A DNA stretch of 64,000 nt from Allodiplogaster sudhausi (taxonomy: Eukaryota; Nematoda; Chromadorea; Rhabditida; Diplogasteridae), in the NCBI GenBank assembly GCA_945643635.1, contig CALZFC010000001.1, positions 6,574,501 through 6,638,500 on the forward strand, in the 5' to 3' direction. Under the pieces are notes generated by a model. The model had not been told where the DNA came from and ran no database searches. It saw only the letters and a list, made by a program, of their open reading frames with translations. Both the position numbers and the translations under genes were made by a program. Each line of letters begins with the position of its first letter. Position 1 is the first letter of the stretch. Below are positions 46,178 through 56,234 of the stretch, piece after piece.

Positions 46178-47145
46178 TCACTTCTTCTTAGATCCTTCCT
46201 TCTCTTCTTCTTTCTCTTCCTTCGACTTTTCCTTCTCGTCTTTCTTCGAGTCTTTGTCCTTTTCCTCTTCTTTCTGCTGCTGCATTGAAAAAATTTAATT
46301 CAGAATTGTTTACTTCGTAATACTTTAGTTATATCGAAAAAGCTGATTTATATGGTCTGTATATTCATTGATTTCATATTATGGAATTAACATAGCATCA
46401 GTTCCAACTTCGTCCTTCTCGGTCTTCTCCTTCTTATCCTTTGTCGACTTCTTGGACTCCTTGGACTTCTTGGACTTCTTCTCTGTCTAATAAAAAAAAT
46501 TTAGTATCATATAAAGACACCTTTGAATTATTTAATTTCAGACCTCTTCGTTCTCTTTCTTCTCATCTTTCTTCTCATCCTTCTTGTCCTTTTCATCTTC
46601 AGCTTCCTGAAATTGGAAAGGTAGTTGCCGACAAAAACCCAAACCAAATCTGATTACTATCCGATTACCTTTTTGTCTCCCTTCGCCTCCTTGTCATCCT
46701 TCTGCTTCTTACTCTTCTCTTTCTTCTCTTCCTTATCCTTCTCAGACTTCTTCGTTTCCTTCTTATCCTTTCCGTCCTTCTTGTCCTTTTCCTCCTTCTC
46801 TTCTTTCTTCTCCTCTTTCTCCTCTTTCTTCTCCTCCTTCTTCTCCTCTTTCTTCTCCTCTTTCTCCTCTTTCTTCTCTGCCTCTTTCTTCTCATCTCCC
46901 TCTTTCTCGTCCATCTCTACTTTCTTCTCCTCTCCGTCCTTTTCTGCTTCTTTCTTCTCTTCCCCCTCCTTCTTCTCTTCCTTCTTTTCCTCTGCCTTCT
47001 TTTCCTCTTCCTTCTTTTCCCCTGCCTTCTCCCCAGCAGGCGCGGGAGCTCCGGCGGCGCTCTTCGCGCCTGCAGGAGCGACGGGGGTTTTGGCATCCTT
47101 CTTGGGAGCTGCCTTGGGCGCGGGAGGAGATTTCTTCTTTTCCTT
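46178..47145 (-). CDS. Lysine/glutamate-rich protein, 5' end unresolved
   Basis: Four exons on the minus strand, 47145-46669, 46606-46544, 46486-46409 and 46279-46178, join in phase to give 239 residues ending KKK-TGA. The first starts KEKKKSPPAPKAAPKKDAK followed by Ala/Pro-rich sequence reminiscent of histone H1-like tails, then long KKEEKKEEK runs. No folded domain is seen. The first exon is preceded by an acceptor (tttttag) and an in-frame stop, so an upstream exon with the ATG must exist or have been lost. I could not find it up to 47700. It may be a relative of the MSP-domain protein at 56235-57543, which has the same kind of tail, but low complexity makes this uncertain. Confidence 0.5.
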
Positions 47146-47787
47146 CTAAAAATATGCATATTTCCTTCAAATTTGTTTTACTTGAATTACAAAGAGAAAG
47201 AAAATATCTTTCAGCCGTCACCGAAAGTCAATGAAAAAACTCTGACAGCGCATATCGCGACGAAGAAGAGAAGAGAAAGCGGAGCGAGCAAGAGAGACAT
47301 CGAGAGAACCACAATCATCTACAAACACAACCAATTCATCGCTGTAGTCTCCATAATCTTCGAACTCCTTTCACATACCGTTGATATATTAACTTTATTA
47401 CAATTTTAACTTCCATTCTTGTTGTAGTTAATAATAAACATTTCCCAAATGATCCCATGGATATACAGCTAACAGCGATTCGTTGACTAGATTGAAGAAG
47501 AGCGAAGGCCTGATCCGACCAGCCGTGGGCGCGATTAGAAGAGAAACTGACAAAAATGAGGAGGAGGCGAGAAGATTGGATGCTTCGTGCTGTCCTCGAA
47601 GTGCTTATGAGTGCATTCGTGGCCAGTGCAAAGTTCAGAGTGAGTGCAGAAGGAATTCCGGCTCTTCTATCATCATCCCTATAAATAAAAATATTACTAG
47701 AAAAATTCTTCATCACTTTTTCATAGTCTAATATATGCAGGGGGTTTCAACTACTTTCCGGGGTATTAGAAGGTATCCTTTCTCCTT
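47146..47787. other. Unassigned DNA upstream of the K/E-rich gene
   Basis: No exon could be placed with confidence on either strand, though the missing first exon of the K/E-rich gene may be here. Confidence 0.4.
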
Positions 47788-47926
47788 ATTTGGCTTCCGG
47801 CCCGAGAGATAATAGTAGAGAAACCACAAGTTGGAATGTGAATTCTCTATTTTTGTCGATTTTGTTCGCGAATTCTCAGTCCTACTTGGGGTTTCTCTAC
47901 TTTTATTCGATATCCGGAAGCCAAAT
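47788..47926. repeat. Palindromic element with arms of about 58 bp
   Basis: ATTTGGCTTCCGG and AGTAGAGAAACC near the left end return as their complements at 47870-47926, with GAATTCTC on both sides of a short centre. It looks like a small foldback element beside the MSP pair. Confidence 0.7.
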
Positions 47927-47929
47927 AGA

Positions 47930-48010
47930 TAGCATTTATATTCGCGCGAAGAGCTCGAAGAAAGGGTCCCTTCTAATCCCCATAAAGCTGGGGAACAAGG
48001 GTTTCTCTCT
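47930..48010. repeat. Segment shared upstream of both MSP loci
   Basis: The stretch with TATATTCG, GAAGAAAGGGTCCCTTCT and GGGGAACAAGGG matches 62455-62530. Further shared pieces follow (TTAGTTCGACAAA, then TGTGAGAATCTTTTCTTATT), showing that both MSP loci sit on copies of a larger duplicated block. Confidence 0.65.
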
Positions 48011-48132
48011 TTTTTACTGGAAACACTTAATTCTCGGTTCTGCTTGGTCGCTCTGCCGAGCTGAGTCGAACGAGCTATCGACTGGAAATGTGACATAATC
48101 AAAAAAACGCGACTACTCTTAGTTCGACAAAT

Positions 48133-48337
48133 ACTCTATATTTGTTGCCTAAAAAAAATTATTCGAAAATCTACTGAAAAAGAGACCCGTGAAAGAGCAA
48201 ACAGAGGGCTGGAGTACGAGACGAACAGTAAGAGAGAGAAGTGGAGAGAGCGAGAGAGAAAGAGAGAGAAGTAGAGAGGGAGAGAGAAACGGGAAGATAA
48301 AGAGAATGTCATAGCAAATGTGAACATTCCAGCGTCC
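48133..48337 (+). repeat. Recent copy of a FAM91 intron-exon junction
   Basis: It is identical to 41096-41299 except for one inserted A. It sits exactly between sequences that are nearly adjacent at the other MSP locus (TTAGTTCGACAAA and GAAATTG.CAAATG at about 62750-62815), which shows it was added here. Confidence 0.92.
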
Positions 48338-48446
48338 AAAGGAGAAATTGACAAATGTAATGTGAGAATCTTTTCTTATTAATGAATACATTTTATTCTT
48401 ATTCTTTTATTTCTATTGCAGAAGCAGCTCAATTAATATTCGACTC

Positions 48447-48452
48447 TTTATT
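48447..48452 (-). terminator. Polyadenylation signal of the minus-strand MSP copy
   Basis: AATAAA on the minus strand lies 16 bases after the TGA stop. The same hexamer follows the remnant exon at 62942 (62925-62920), but is absent behind the plus-strand MSP genes. Confidence 0.45.
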
Positions 48453-48467
48453 CTCGGGGGGCAGTTT

Positions 48468-49056
48468 TCAAGGGTTGTACTCGATGGGGATGTTCTTGCG
48501 GCGGACCATGCCGTCGCCCTGGAATCACTCGCGGCGGAACTGCTTGGCGGCGCTGTCCGGGGTGTTGGTCCACTCGATGGTGATGCGGTCGTTGTTCGTG
48601 TCCTCCTGCAAATTAATTCTATATTCAGTGCAATTTAAACAACTTAATAAATAATTTGATAGGGGTAAAAATTTATACTGTTAATTAAAGATTATCTGCA
48701 GCACCTGCCCATAGGCGAAGGCGTCTCAGGAGACAGCAACGAGGACGGGCTCCTTGGGGTCGAGGACTCCGCTTGCCGGGTCGACACTGAGACGCTTCAT
48801 GTTCGTGGTCTTGAAGGCCCAGCCGATGCGACGGGCAGAGCTGTTGATCACCTGTAATTGAACGATTAAGTTAATTTAATGTTGCTAATTTATCAATTCT
48901 TATTTAGAATGTCTTGGAAAATTTTGCGAAATAAAGATACATTAATATAGGAACAACCTTGATGTGGTAGGTGTGCTTATCGTCGTAGGGCGCGTTGAAG
49001 ACGACCTTGGCGTTGGGCTGAGTGGCGATGTCGCCGGGAGCAAGGGACTGGGCCAT
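48468..49056 (-). pseudogene. msp: Major sperm protein copy with two nonsense codons
   Basis: Three exons on the minus strand (49056-48958, 48851-48705, 48605-48468) match the neighbouring intact MSP codon for codon and would give 127 residues from MAQSLAPGD to NLPIEYNP. Codon 75 is TGA instead of TGC (48728-48726) in the [11 protein letters not shown] motif, and codon 109 is TGA instead of TGG (48527-48525) in REWFQGDG. Gly55 reads Ser. Splice sites, TATA box and a downstream AATAAA (48452-48447) remain intact. MSP is the cytoskeletal protein of amoeboid nematode sperm and also a signal. This copy can give only a fragment of 74 residues. Confidence 0.9.
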
Positions 49057-49591
49057 GCCTTGGAGGAGGAGAAGAGAAGTGGAGAGGCGAGCAGAGAAGC
49101 ACAGTCAACGACTGATAGAAATGACTCTGGCAAGCCGCTTTTATATGATTTTTTCATCTAGAAAATTTTCATTATATCTAAAAAGTGCAATGTTCAACTT
49201 GGAAATTTCGTGGAATACTCGAAATATCACGGAATAATGATCAAACAACCAAAACAATTGAAAGAAAAGGAACGAAATTTTTGTATTAGATGAACTATGA
49301 TTCACCTTTGAAAAATGATTATCATTGTGTAGAGGTCAAAGCTTCAATAATTTTTTAGAATGAGAACGAATTTCTATTCAAAATCCGCAAATTAGAGAAA
49401 TATTCTGATCTTTGTTTTGTGATATTTAGAAGAATTCACAAATTGTCATAAATATTTCGATGCACTTTTGTAAAAATTAAAATTTTTAAGGTTAGAAAGT
49501 TATATAAAAGGGGCTTGACAGAGGCATTTCCATCAGTCGTTGACTGTGCTTCTCTGCTCTCCTCTACACTTCTCTTCTCCTCCTCCAAGGC
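49057..49591. promoter_or_regulatory. Divergent MSP promoter region with mirrored TATA boxes
   Basis: The 535 bp between the two start codons carries TATATAAAAG at 49501-49510 (plus) and CATATAAAAG at 49147-49138 (minus), each about 82-92 bp from its ATG. The leaders are inverted copies of one another: GTCGTTGACTGTGCTTCTCT, then TTCTCTTCTCCTCCTCCAA just before each ATG. The centre (about 49200-49430) is AT-rich and not obviously mirrored. Confidence 0.75.
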
Positions 49592-50162
49592 ATGGCCCAG
49601 TCCCTTGCTCCCGGCGACATCGCCACTCAGCCCAACGCCAAGGTCGTCTTCAACGCGCCCTACGACGACAAGCACACCTACCACATCAAGGTTGTTCCTA
49701 TGTATATAGACTTGTCATAATAGGCATATTATTAAACAATAAAATTAATTTTCAACATTGAATTAAATTAATCGTTCAATTACAGGTGATCAACAGCTCT
49801 GCCCGTCACATCGGCTGGGCCTTCAAGACCACGAACATGAAGCGTCTCGGTGTCGACCCGGCCAGCGGAGTCCTCGACCCCAAGGAGCCCGTCCTCGTTG
49901 CTGTCTCCTGCGACGCCTTCGCCTATGCGCAGGTGCTGCAGATCATTTTCTCGAATTAGTATATCTCTTATAACAAACTATCATCTTTAAATATCATATT
50001 TGTAAAATTTAAACTGTTTTTCAGGAGGACACGAACAACGACCGCATCACCATCGAGTGGACCAACAACCCGGACGGCGCTGCCAAGCAGTTCCGCAGCG
50101 AGTGGTTCCAGGGAGACGGCATGGTCCGCCGCAAGAACCTCCCCATCGCGTACAACCCCTGA
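49592..50162 (+). CDS. msp: Major sperm protein
   Basis: Three exons (49592-49690, 49786-49932, 50025-50162) give exactly 127 aa, the standard MSP length. Family motifs are [96 protein letters not shown]. The protein has the immunoglobulin-like MSP fold, polymerises into filaments that drive sperm crawling, and is released as an oocyte maturation signal (family knowledge). Differences from the usual sequence are FAYAQ for FAYGQ, SEWFQ for REWFQ and AYNP for EYNP at the end. It is the only intact MSP in the window. Expression in the male germ line is expected. A TATA box lies 91 bp before the ATG. Confidence 0.95.
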
Positions 50163-50401
50163 AGGATCCCTAATGCGCCTCTTCACTCTCTCCTCTTCGC
50201 CATCTCTCTATTTCAATCCGGCAGATAAAACCTACCATGTATATTCAGCGTTCGCAGTAAAATTAGATTTATTAAAAAGGACAAAATTAAAAAGTTTTTA
50301 TTTAAAAAAAGAACTACATATATATATATTTCACACTGTTAGAATTCTGTAATTTCTTCGCTGTGTTCAACGAAGACAAATACAGCCAATCGTTTACCTG
50401 A
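50163..50401. other. 3' flank of the MSP gene
   Basis: No gene is seen. The stretch separates the convergent 3' ends of the MSP gene and the minus-strand gene that follows. No canonical AATAAA lies close to the MSP stop. Confidence 0.4.
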
Positions 50402-51143
50402 TCAGTTTCTGGAATGCAAGTTCATGGCAAACGAGTTGCCGTTCTCGTCAAAGTCCTCAGGCCCGTAGAATCTGCTGCAGCGAATCTTTAGCGCAGTGCC
50501 GATGACACCGTTTACCTGAAATATGATCACTTAGCCTATAACTTGCATTCTATCCTGCTATTTTCATACGAAATCTCCCATGAGAAATCTTATTTACATT
50601 TTCGACTTTCCTCCTTTAAATGCATTTCATTTCTTTAGGACGAAATATTATATTTGTAAAAGACACACTCATAATGCGCATTTTTTCGCAATGCCTAGTT
50701 CTTGTGCGCAGATGGAATTTTGAGCTGCCCTCACCATGTACTGGATGGGATTGCCATTCGCGCATGCAATCTCACAGTAATTGGGAAGGGCGGTGGTGGT
50801 GAAGGTCCCCGGAGGCTGGCCTAGTTTAGTTGTGCACTTTCACCTCGCCACATGTTGCCTGGAAGCTTTTTTAAACGCTTTCATCTAGTTGTAATTCTCT
50901 GTCTTACAGAAGTTGCTCCAGTATAGGTGGGGGCAGTAGCTGCTTCGCATTTTAGGAATTGAATCGACCGAGTAATACCGCTCCCCTGAGAACATTTGAT
51001 GCTTATTGTTAGAGCAGCAGAATAAGAATCAGATAACTATCTCATAAGTAGTTTTCACTTACATCGTCAAAGATTGTGACACCAGACGAACAAGAAGCGA
51101 AGACTGCAGGCGGCCTGTTCGGATTGTTAGCAATAAAGTAGAC
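50402..51143 (-). CDS. Uncharacterised Cys-containing protein, N-terminus not found
   Basis: Four minus-strand exons join in phase 0: 51143-51063 (VYFIANNPNRPPAVFAS, then SGVTIFDD), 50985-50908 (GSGITRSIQFLKCEAATAP), 50836-50735 (GQPPGTFTTTALPNYCEIAC, then GNPIQYM) and 50515-50402 (VNGVIGTALKIRCSRFYGP, then GNSFAMNLHSRN-TGA). Together they make 124 residues with at least five Cys. Cys and Thr/Pro content suggests a small extracellular domain, but I do not recognise the family. Donors are good for exons 1-3; the acceptor of exon 3 (gtgaaag) is weak. No ATG or signal-peptide exon could be placed upstream within 51144-51570, so the gene is partial as described or starts farther away. Confidence 0.5.
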
Positions 51144-51564
51144 CTGGAAGAAGAAGAAGAATGAAAACATGTATATATTCGGCAAGGAATTAAGAATGAA
51201 GGAAGCCAAAAAGAGTGAGATAGACAAATGAATTAAATAGGAAATCTAAAGAACATAGGAAGCCGCATTTCCAGACTTCCAGGAAACTAGCGGGAAATTG
51301 TTCGATGATTCCAAATACTTGTGCACTATTTCGAGAGAGACATTGCCAAATCATAGGTCGTTTCGCTCGCTCTGAAGCCCAAATATGTATAAAAAAGGAG
51401 AATAAGTTATTTTCTCAAAAGGGTATAGTCAAAAGGTACGAATGACACTACCTTAAAAACGTCCCATTTTACATCTCAATATCCTTTTTCTTCACCATGG
51501 GGGCTCTTCCAGCTCATCGTGCTCAGTGAAAATAGCAGTTTCCATTTTCTTTTCAGAAACGAAT
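51144..51564. other. Gap between the uncharacterised gene and Thr-rich locus 2
   Basis: No gene was recognised. Its right part begins to align with sequence upstream of Thr-rich locus 3 (GCTC.TCCAGCTC, CAGTGAAAATAGCA). Confidence 0.4.
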
Positions 51565-51895
51565 TGTTCAGCAAGTTTCTGGTTTGGGCACATATAATTC
51601 AATAGTGCTCCAAAGTCAAATAAGAAAGAATATTGACGAAACGAGACGCCGCTTTCTTATTGTTCCCCACAACAAAGTGACAAGCAAGTCTTCCTTTTCT
51701 CTTCCAATATCAACATTCATAACTTGTCTGCTTTCCTTCCAACTGATTCATCTGTTCCTCTCGTTCTTTCCTAACAAGTCTTAGCTCTTCGCCATTTTTC
51801 TTTCCTTTTCCATGTTTGAAAGCTTTAATTTCCCTAGTTTGATAAAGACTTCATCTTACAGGTTTCTCACCATCAGCAGTTTTCTTCCAGTAAAC
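51565..51895 (+). promoter_or_regulatory. Conserved upstream region of Thr-rich locus 2
   Basis: It matches 43241-43608 and 59515-59826 (TTTGGGCACATATAATTC, AATAGTGCTCCAAA, CGAGACGCCGCTTTCTTA, TTGATAAAGACTTCATC) and ends tttcttccag five bases before the ATG. The three regions are clearly co-duplicated. Confidence 0.6.
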
Positions 51896-52863
51896 ATGCG
51901 AAGGAAAGCGGTCTTCGCGGCTACCTTGATCCTGGCTATTTTGGGTTTGTTTAAAATAAATTAATATCAATTGAAACAAATAACCCGAAAAAATGTTTAT
52001 GCAGAAAAATTGTTAAATAAGAAACTTTAGAAAATAATTGTCCCTCTTTGGTACTTTTATAGATTCGCCTCCTTTCTCTGTATCCTTAATATTTAGTGTA
52101 AAACAAGCCACAATTCAACAACGAGTTTATTAATCACACAGAAGATGGGCCTCAGGAGCGAAAGTGCGGCATATTGGAAGAAAGTTTCCTCTATTTTTTC
52201 CCTCTTCTTTCCATTATCTCTCGACCTTCTCTAGGCGCAACGAAAGTACGATGCGGAGCAGAAGGGAGAATCGGAGGGGCGAATATGTCTTCAGATCTGC
52301 ACGCAAATTGGCGTTCCTAGATAAGACAAATGGTGAAAAGCACAGGGATTAAGTCGTTGCAAGTGTCAGAATTGAAGATATTCCCGAGTTCACAGTTGGC
52401 AGTGAGGCAGAAAAGGCCAAAAAGCGAGGGGGCGAGGCCAGGACCAGCGTATTTCAGAACAAGATTAAAATATGAATGTACTCCTTTCAGCTGGTCCTAC
52501 GACCACATATCCGACGACCACAACCCCGATGACAACAACTCAGATGACCACAGCTCCGACGACCACAGCTCCGATGACTACAGATCCGACAACAACAGTC
52601 CCGACGACAGCAGCCCCGACGACCACAGAAACAGCTCCGACGACCACAGCTCCGAGGACCACAACTCCTACGACTACAACTCCAACGACCACGGCTCCGA
52701 CGACCACATATCCGACGACCACAGGTCGGCAATAAGATTTGGCGTTTTGTTACTTTTAACACTTACGTTAGCTTCACTCCATTATTGTTACTTGTTTCGA
52801 TTCAATACGATCTTTCATTTAGTCAAGAGAACGTGGTGGTGCGTCCTGCACGAAACATGCTGA
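51896..52863 (+). CDS. Short secreted Thr-rich protein
   Basis: Exon 1 (51896-51944) encodes [16 protein letters not shown], a signal peptide paralogous to loci 1 and 3. Exon 2 (52491-52724) starts with Gly-Pro after the junction Ala and encodes irregular PTTT, PMTTT and APTTT repeats rather than the regular 12-residue unit of locus 1. Splicing at ACCACAG-gtcggc to 52823-52863 adds VKRTWWCVLHETC and TGA for 107 aa. Without that splice the frame ends GRQ-TAA at 52735 (97 aa). The last exon is homologous in position to the hydrophobic exon of locus 1 but has lost hydrophobicity. An AATAAA follows at 52864-52869. The protein is probably secreted and O-glycosylated. Function unknown. Confidence 0.6.
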
Positions 52864-53617
52864 AATAAAACGGCTTAATGGTAAATATGTTAACTTTATC
52901 CCTTGTTTCCGTTGTCAGCAGAACAAGCAAAAATGAAAGGTGTAAAGAAGAGAAAAGCTTGGGCTTTGACGTTCACTCACACAATTCAAAGTGTTCCCAT
53001 GATTCACCGCCCCGATCGACCTTACTGGAGTTGTTGAATCCTTGCCGTCCACGACGCCACTCGCGGCGTTATCACGGATAAGAAGCGACGACACAATCAG
53101 ACAAATTGCAGATTGCTCGTATCTGTGAAAGGACAACATTTTAAATATGGATTCCATATCAGAGTGCGACTCATCTCATACGCTCATACATACTAATTCG
53201 ATATACAAAGCAAAGTGCTAGCATTTTCACGAAGAGATCGAACCGATGACAATTGGAGTATTCGCTAAATCGGTCCTGGCCAAACGAACAAGCAAGTCGT
53301 GTATTTTTAGATGGGAACCATTAATAGAGAAATTAAACAAAGCTATCACATATTGTAGTTTGTCGTTTATCTCTATATGACTGTGGTCCTAACATAAGTC
53401 ACTAACTTTTGCACAGCCTCGAGCATACAACAATAGTGCACTTATTGTTAGATGGTGAATGTGCTCTGCCGTGTCATTAATATCTTCGGTAAAAGTTGAA
53501 GAAAAGATTGTGAAACATTTTTATTTACTTTTTCTCTCTGTATTGAACAGTATCTCCGCGCAAATGAAAACTGGTACCCGTGTCAGCAATAGATTTTAAA
53601 AAATTAAAAAATTAGTT
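52864..53617. other. 3' flank of Thr-rich locus 2
   Basis: The first 130 bp align with the 3' flank of locus 1. Beyond that no gene is supported. Confidence 0.4.
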
Positions 53618-53714
53618 CAGTATAAAGCCAACACCCTGTTTTCCACTGCTCTCGGGTAGATAAGAGGAGATCTTTTCTTACAATTAGCACAACTCATTCC
53701 CTTGCTCTTATCAG
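53618..53714. repeat. Single arm of the foldback family seen at 15.2 kb
   Basis: CAGTATAAAGCCAA, AGGAGATCTTTT and GCACAACTCATTCCCT match the arms at 15206-15345 and 15711-15849 in the same order, so the element is dispersed beyond the CAP cluster. Confidence 0.6.
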
Positions 53715-53789
53715 GTGAGATACTCGGTGTCAGCTCCGATCTCTTCCCACCCTATAGATATGGTTGTCCACACCGTCAGGAAACACACT

Positions 53790-54069
53790 GCTCAAGTTGA
53801 TGGACGAGGAGAACAAGAGTCGCCTGTCCAAGCTGGCGGAGTGCCTCGACTGATTCACCGACACCCTCATTAACATCTTCTCTCCCAGCCACTCCTCTCA
53901 CTCCCAAGACAGTCCATCTCCGAGTCGCATCCGCAGTCGCACGCAGAACACAGGCAGAGAATCGGGAGAAGGAAACATGGGCAGTGGGGGCTCCGAGGAG
54001 TAAGACAGCGATTGGGAGACCGCCGAGCATGATAATTCCATGCTCTTCTCCAGCCATACTGCTCCGGTA
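53790..54069 (+). pseudogene. Decayed coding fragment of unknown origin
   Basis: The plus strand reads KLMDEENKSRLSKLAECLD, stop, FTDTLINIFSPSHSSHSQD, a Ser/Arg-rich stretch, stop, then DSDWETAEHDNSMLFSS and a donor-like gtaagaa. The composition and Ser-rich linker look protein-coding, but two in-frame stops and no flanking exons indicate a relic. No family is recognised. Confidence 0.35.
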
Positions 54070-54239
54070 AGAAGGGCGTCCGTTCTCTTCCCTACGACAC
54101 CTCTCTCGGTATCGTCAGCTGCCACCAGCCCCCTCCCAACTCCACTCGAGATACCGTTCCCATGCCAATTGAATCGGCTTCAGCACCGTGTCAATTATGA
54201 CTTCAACGAACTTTAGTACTAAGTGTAATTTTGACTTTT

Positions 54240-55395
54240 GGAGGGGTCTGTATCCCAGCCGCACCTTCATTCTCAAGAAAGTTCGGTCAGGAGTCCCGGA
54301 ACTGAAAAAAATTGTTCTGAGGTGTGCGGGAACTTTCCCGGACTTTTTATCAGCTATGGCATGGAACCTCGGAAGTTTTCTTGACCGCTCCGGGAAAGAT
54401 ACAGGACCGATTTTGCTCAAATGTACCCAGCGCTCCGGGAAAGATCCCGCATCTTTGAAATGGTGAGAAATAGCGTGTAAAAGTGGAGGCGCAGACAAAC
54501 CTACTCGAGATATGGTTTGTCTGGCCTCTCTCATTTCGTGGTTATCTTTAGTTTTCTCTCGCAGTCAAAGCAATTTCCCGGAAATAACGCTCACCGACAC
54601 CCGAACCCATGTCGCGTTTAGGTCCGGGGATTTTTTTCTAGCCATCTTTCTTTCTTTCTTTGTTTCTTAGTTTGTTTCCTACTTACTTTCTTTCTTTCCT
54701 TCTTACTTTGTTTCTTACTATCTTTCTTTCTTTTTTTCCTACTCTCTTTCTTACTTTATTTCATACTTATTTTCTTTCCTTCTTTCTTACTTTATTTCTT
54801 AATAACTTACCTATTCTTACTTACTTTCTGTCTTTCTTTCTTCCTTTCTTTCCTTATTTCACACTTTGCCTCCTACTTTCTTCCTTGCTTTCTTTTTTTC
54901 AAACTTTCTTTCTTACGTCTTTCCAGAAAGCTATGAATTCCAACGAAAAAGTTGCTCCTTTCTTCTCAAGAACTACTTTTCTCACTTCATTTTTTAGTAT
55001 CAACCGGTTCTCCGTCTAATTATTATTAATACAGCTGGAGAAAAGCGATGTAATTTGAGCCAAAAAATGCAAAAAAAATCAAGTCGTCATCGTTACAAGT
55101 TAAAATGGTCTTTTCTTTCCTATGGAAAGTCTTTGCAGTGCAGGAGGAACCTTACGACGAAATTCTAATTTGAAAATGTATATGAAAGTAATAAAATATA
55201 CGAATAAATATTTTCATGCACAGGAATGTAATTTTAGTGCGCATGACACACTGTTTTATCCGGGAACTTTCCGGCTCCACTCAAGATTTTCTCCAGGAAC
55301 TTTCCGGGACCGGTGCGGGAATTCTGAAAGTTCCCGCACCGCTCCCGGAACTTTTACCATAGAATGAAGGCCCGGCAGGAGTCCTGGAGACCAAA
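54240..55395. mobile_element. Possible non-autonomous element with GC-rich imperfect ends
   Basis: The left part (54250-54470) and the right part (55255-55395) share, in opposite orientation, CCTTCATTCT, GCGGGAACTTTC and CTCCGGGAAAG-type words. Between them are a CTTTCTTTCTTAC-type simple repeat (54640-54920) and AT-rich DNA. The ends are too diverged to define termini or a target duplication. Confidence 0.35.
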
Positions 55396-55774
55396 CCTTG
55401 TTAATCGAGTAATCTCGACGTGAGAAGAGCCTTGACGTTCAGATCGCAGCTTACGAAAAAAAAATCCGTACTAGCGTCAGTTCTGCAATGGGTGGCAAGT
55501 TCACTAACTGATCTACTTTATAATCAAGAGAATTTTTTCATTTCAATTACATGTCAGCACTTTATAGTTGTGAAGTTTCTAAATATTTTTCAGTCTTAGC
55601 AAAATGCGCTTCCCAAAAGGTCTCCCCTTATGAAAGATCCTTTAAACATTTCATTGTAATTTCGCCCTACTCAAAATGAAAGATTCATTCGCATTTTGTT
55701 GAACTGGCGTCTGTTTTCTCAGGGCTGGTTTCAGTTTTCTTCCTAGATTAGTACATACATTTGCCCGGCGGCGC

Positions 55775-55913
55775 TTTATAATTCCGAAAAAAATTCCGAA
55801 GAAGGGGCCTTCATAACGGAATTCGGAAGGCTCCCTTCCTTAACGGAATTCGGAAATCGGAATTCGGAAGGGAAAAAAGGTCGGAATTCGGAACTCCGAT
55901 ACACCCCTGGTCT
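55775..55913. mobile_element. Second copy of the CAGGG.TGTATCGG repeat family
   Basis: Read on the minus strand it begins CAGGGGTGTATCGGAGTT and continues with CCGAATTCCG repeats and TTCCGTTATGAA, matching 14828-14965 in reverse. The other terminus is not found. Confidence 0.45.
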
Positions 55914-56234
55914 AGATGATGATTTGCGTTTTATATAGTGTTCCATGTGAATTCACAATTACCTGCATATCTCTTTTATTCTTCTTGTTTTTTGATAACT
56001 TTTACGTTTACATCCACGTGTCACTTCAGTGCCGTAAATAAAGTATAAGTACATATAAGTATACAAGAATTTCGCGCGATTCCTGCGCAGCGGCACGAAA
56101 TATCAACAATGCGTCATCTAACAAAAAGAGAACGGCATTCCAAAATTTTCACTGTGATCCTTTTGAGAAAGAATGTTCCAATGACCACATTTATCTTCTT
56201 TTATCAGTCAGGGCATGGTGGGATGCGGTCTTCT
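55914..56234. other. No gene seen before the MSP-domain gene
   Basis: AT-rich sequence; it contains the 3' flank of the minus-strand MSP-domain gene. Confidence 0.4.

Noticed and set aside
46625..47149. 174-residue Ser/Phe plus-strand frame opposite the K/E-rich gene
   Set aside because: It is the complement of KKEEKK codons (CTTCTT runs). The minus strand has matching splice sites and phase across four exons.
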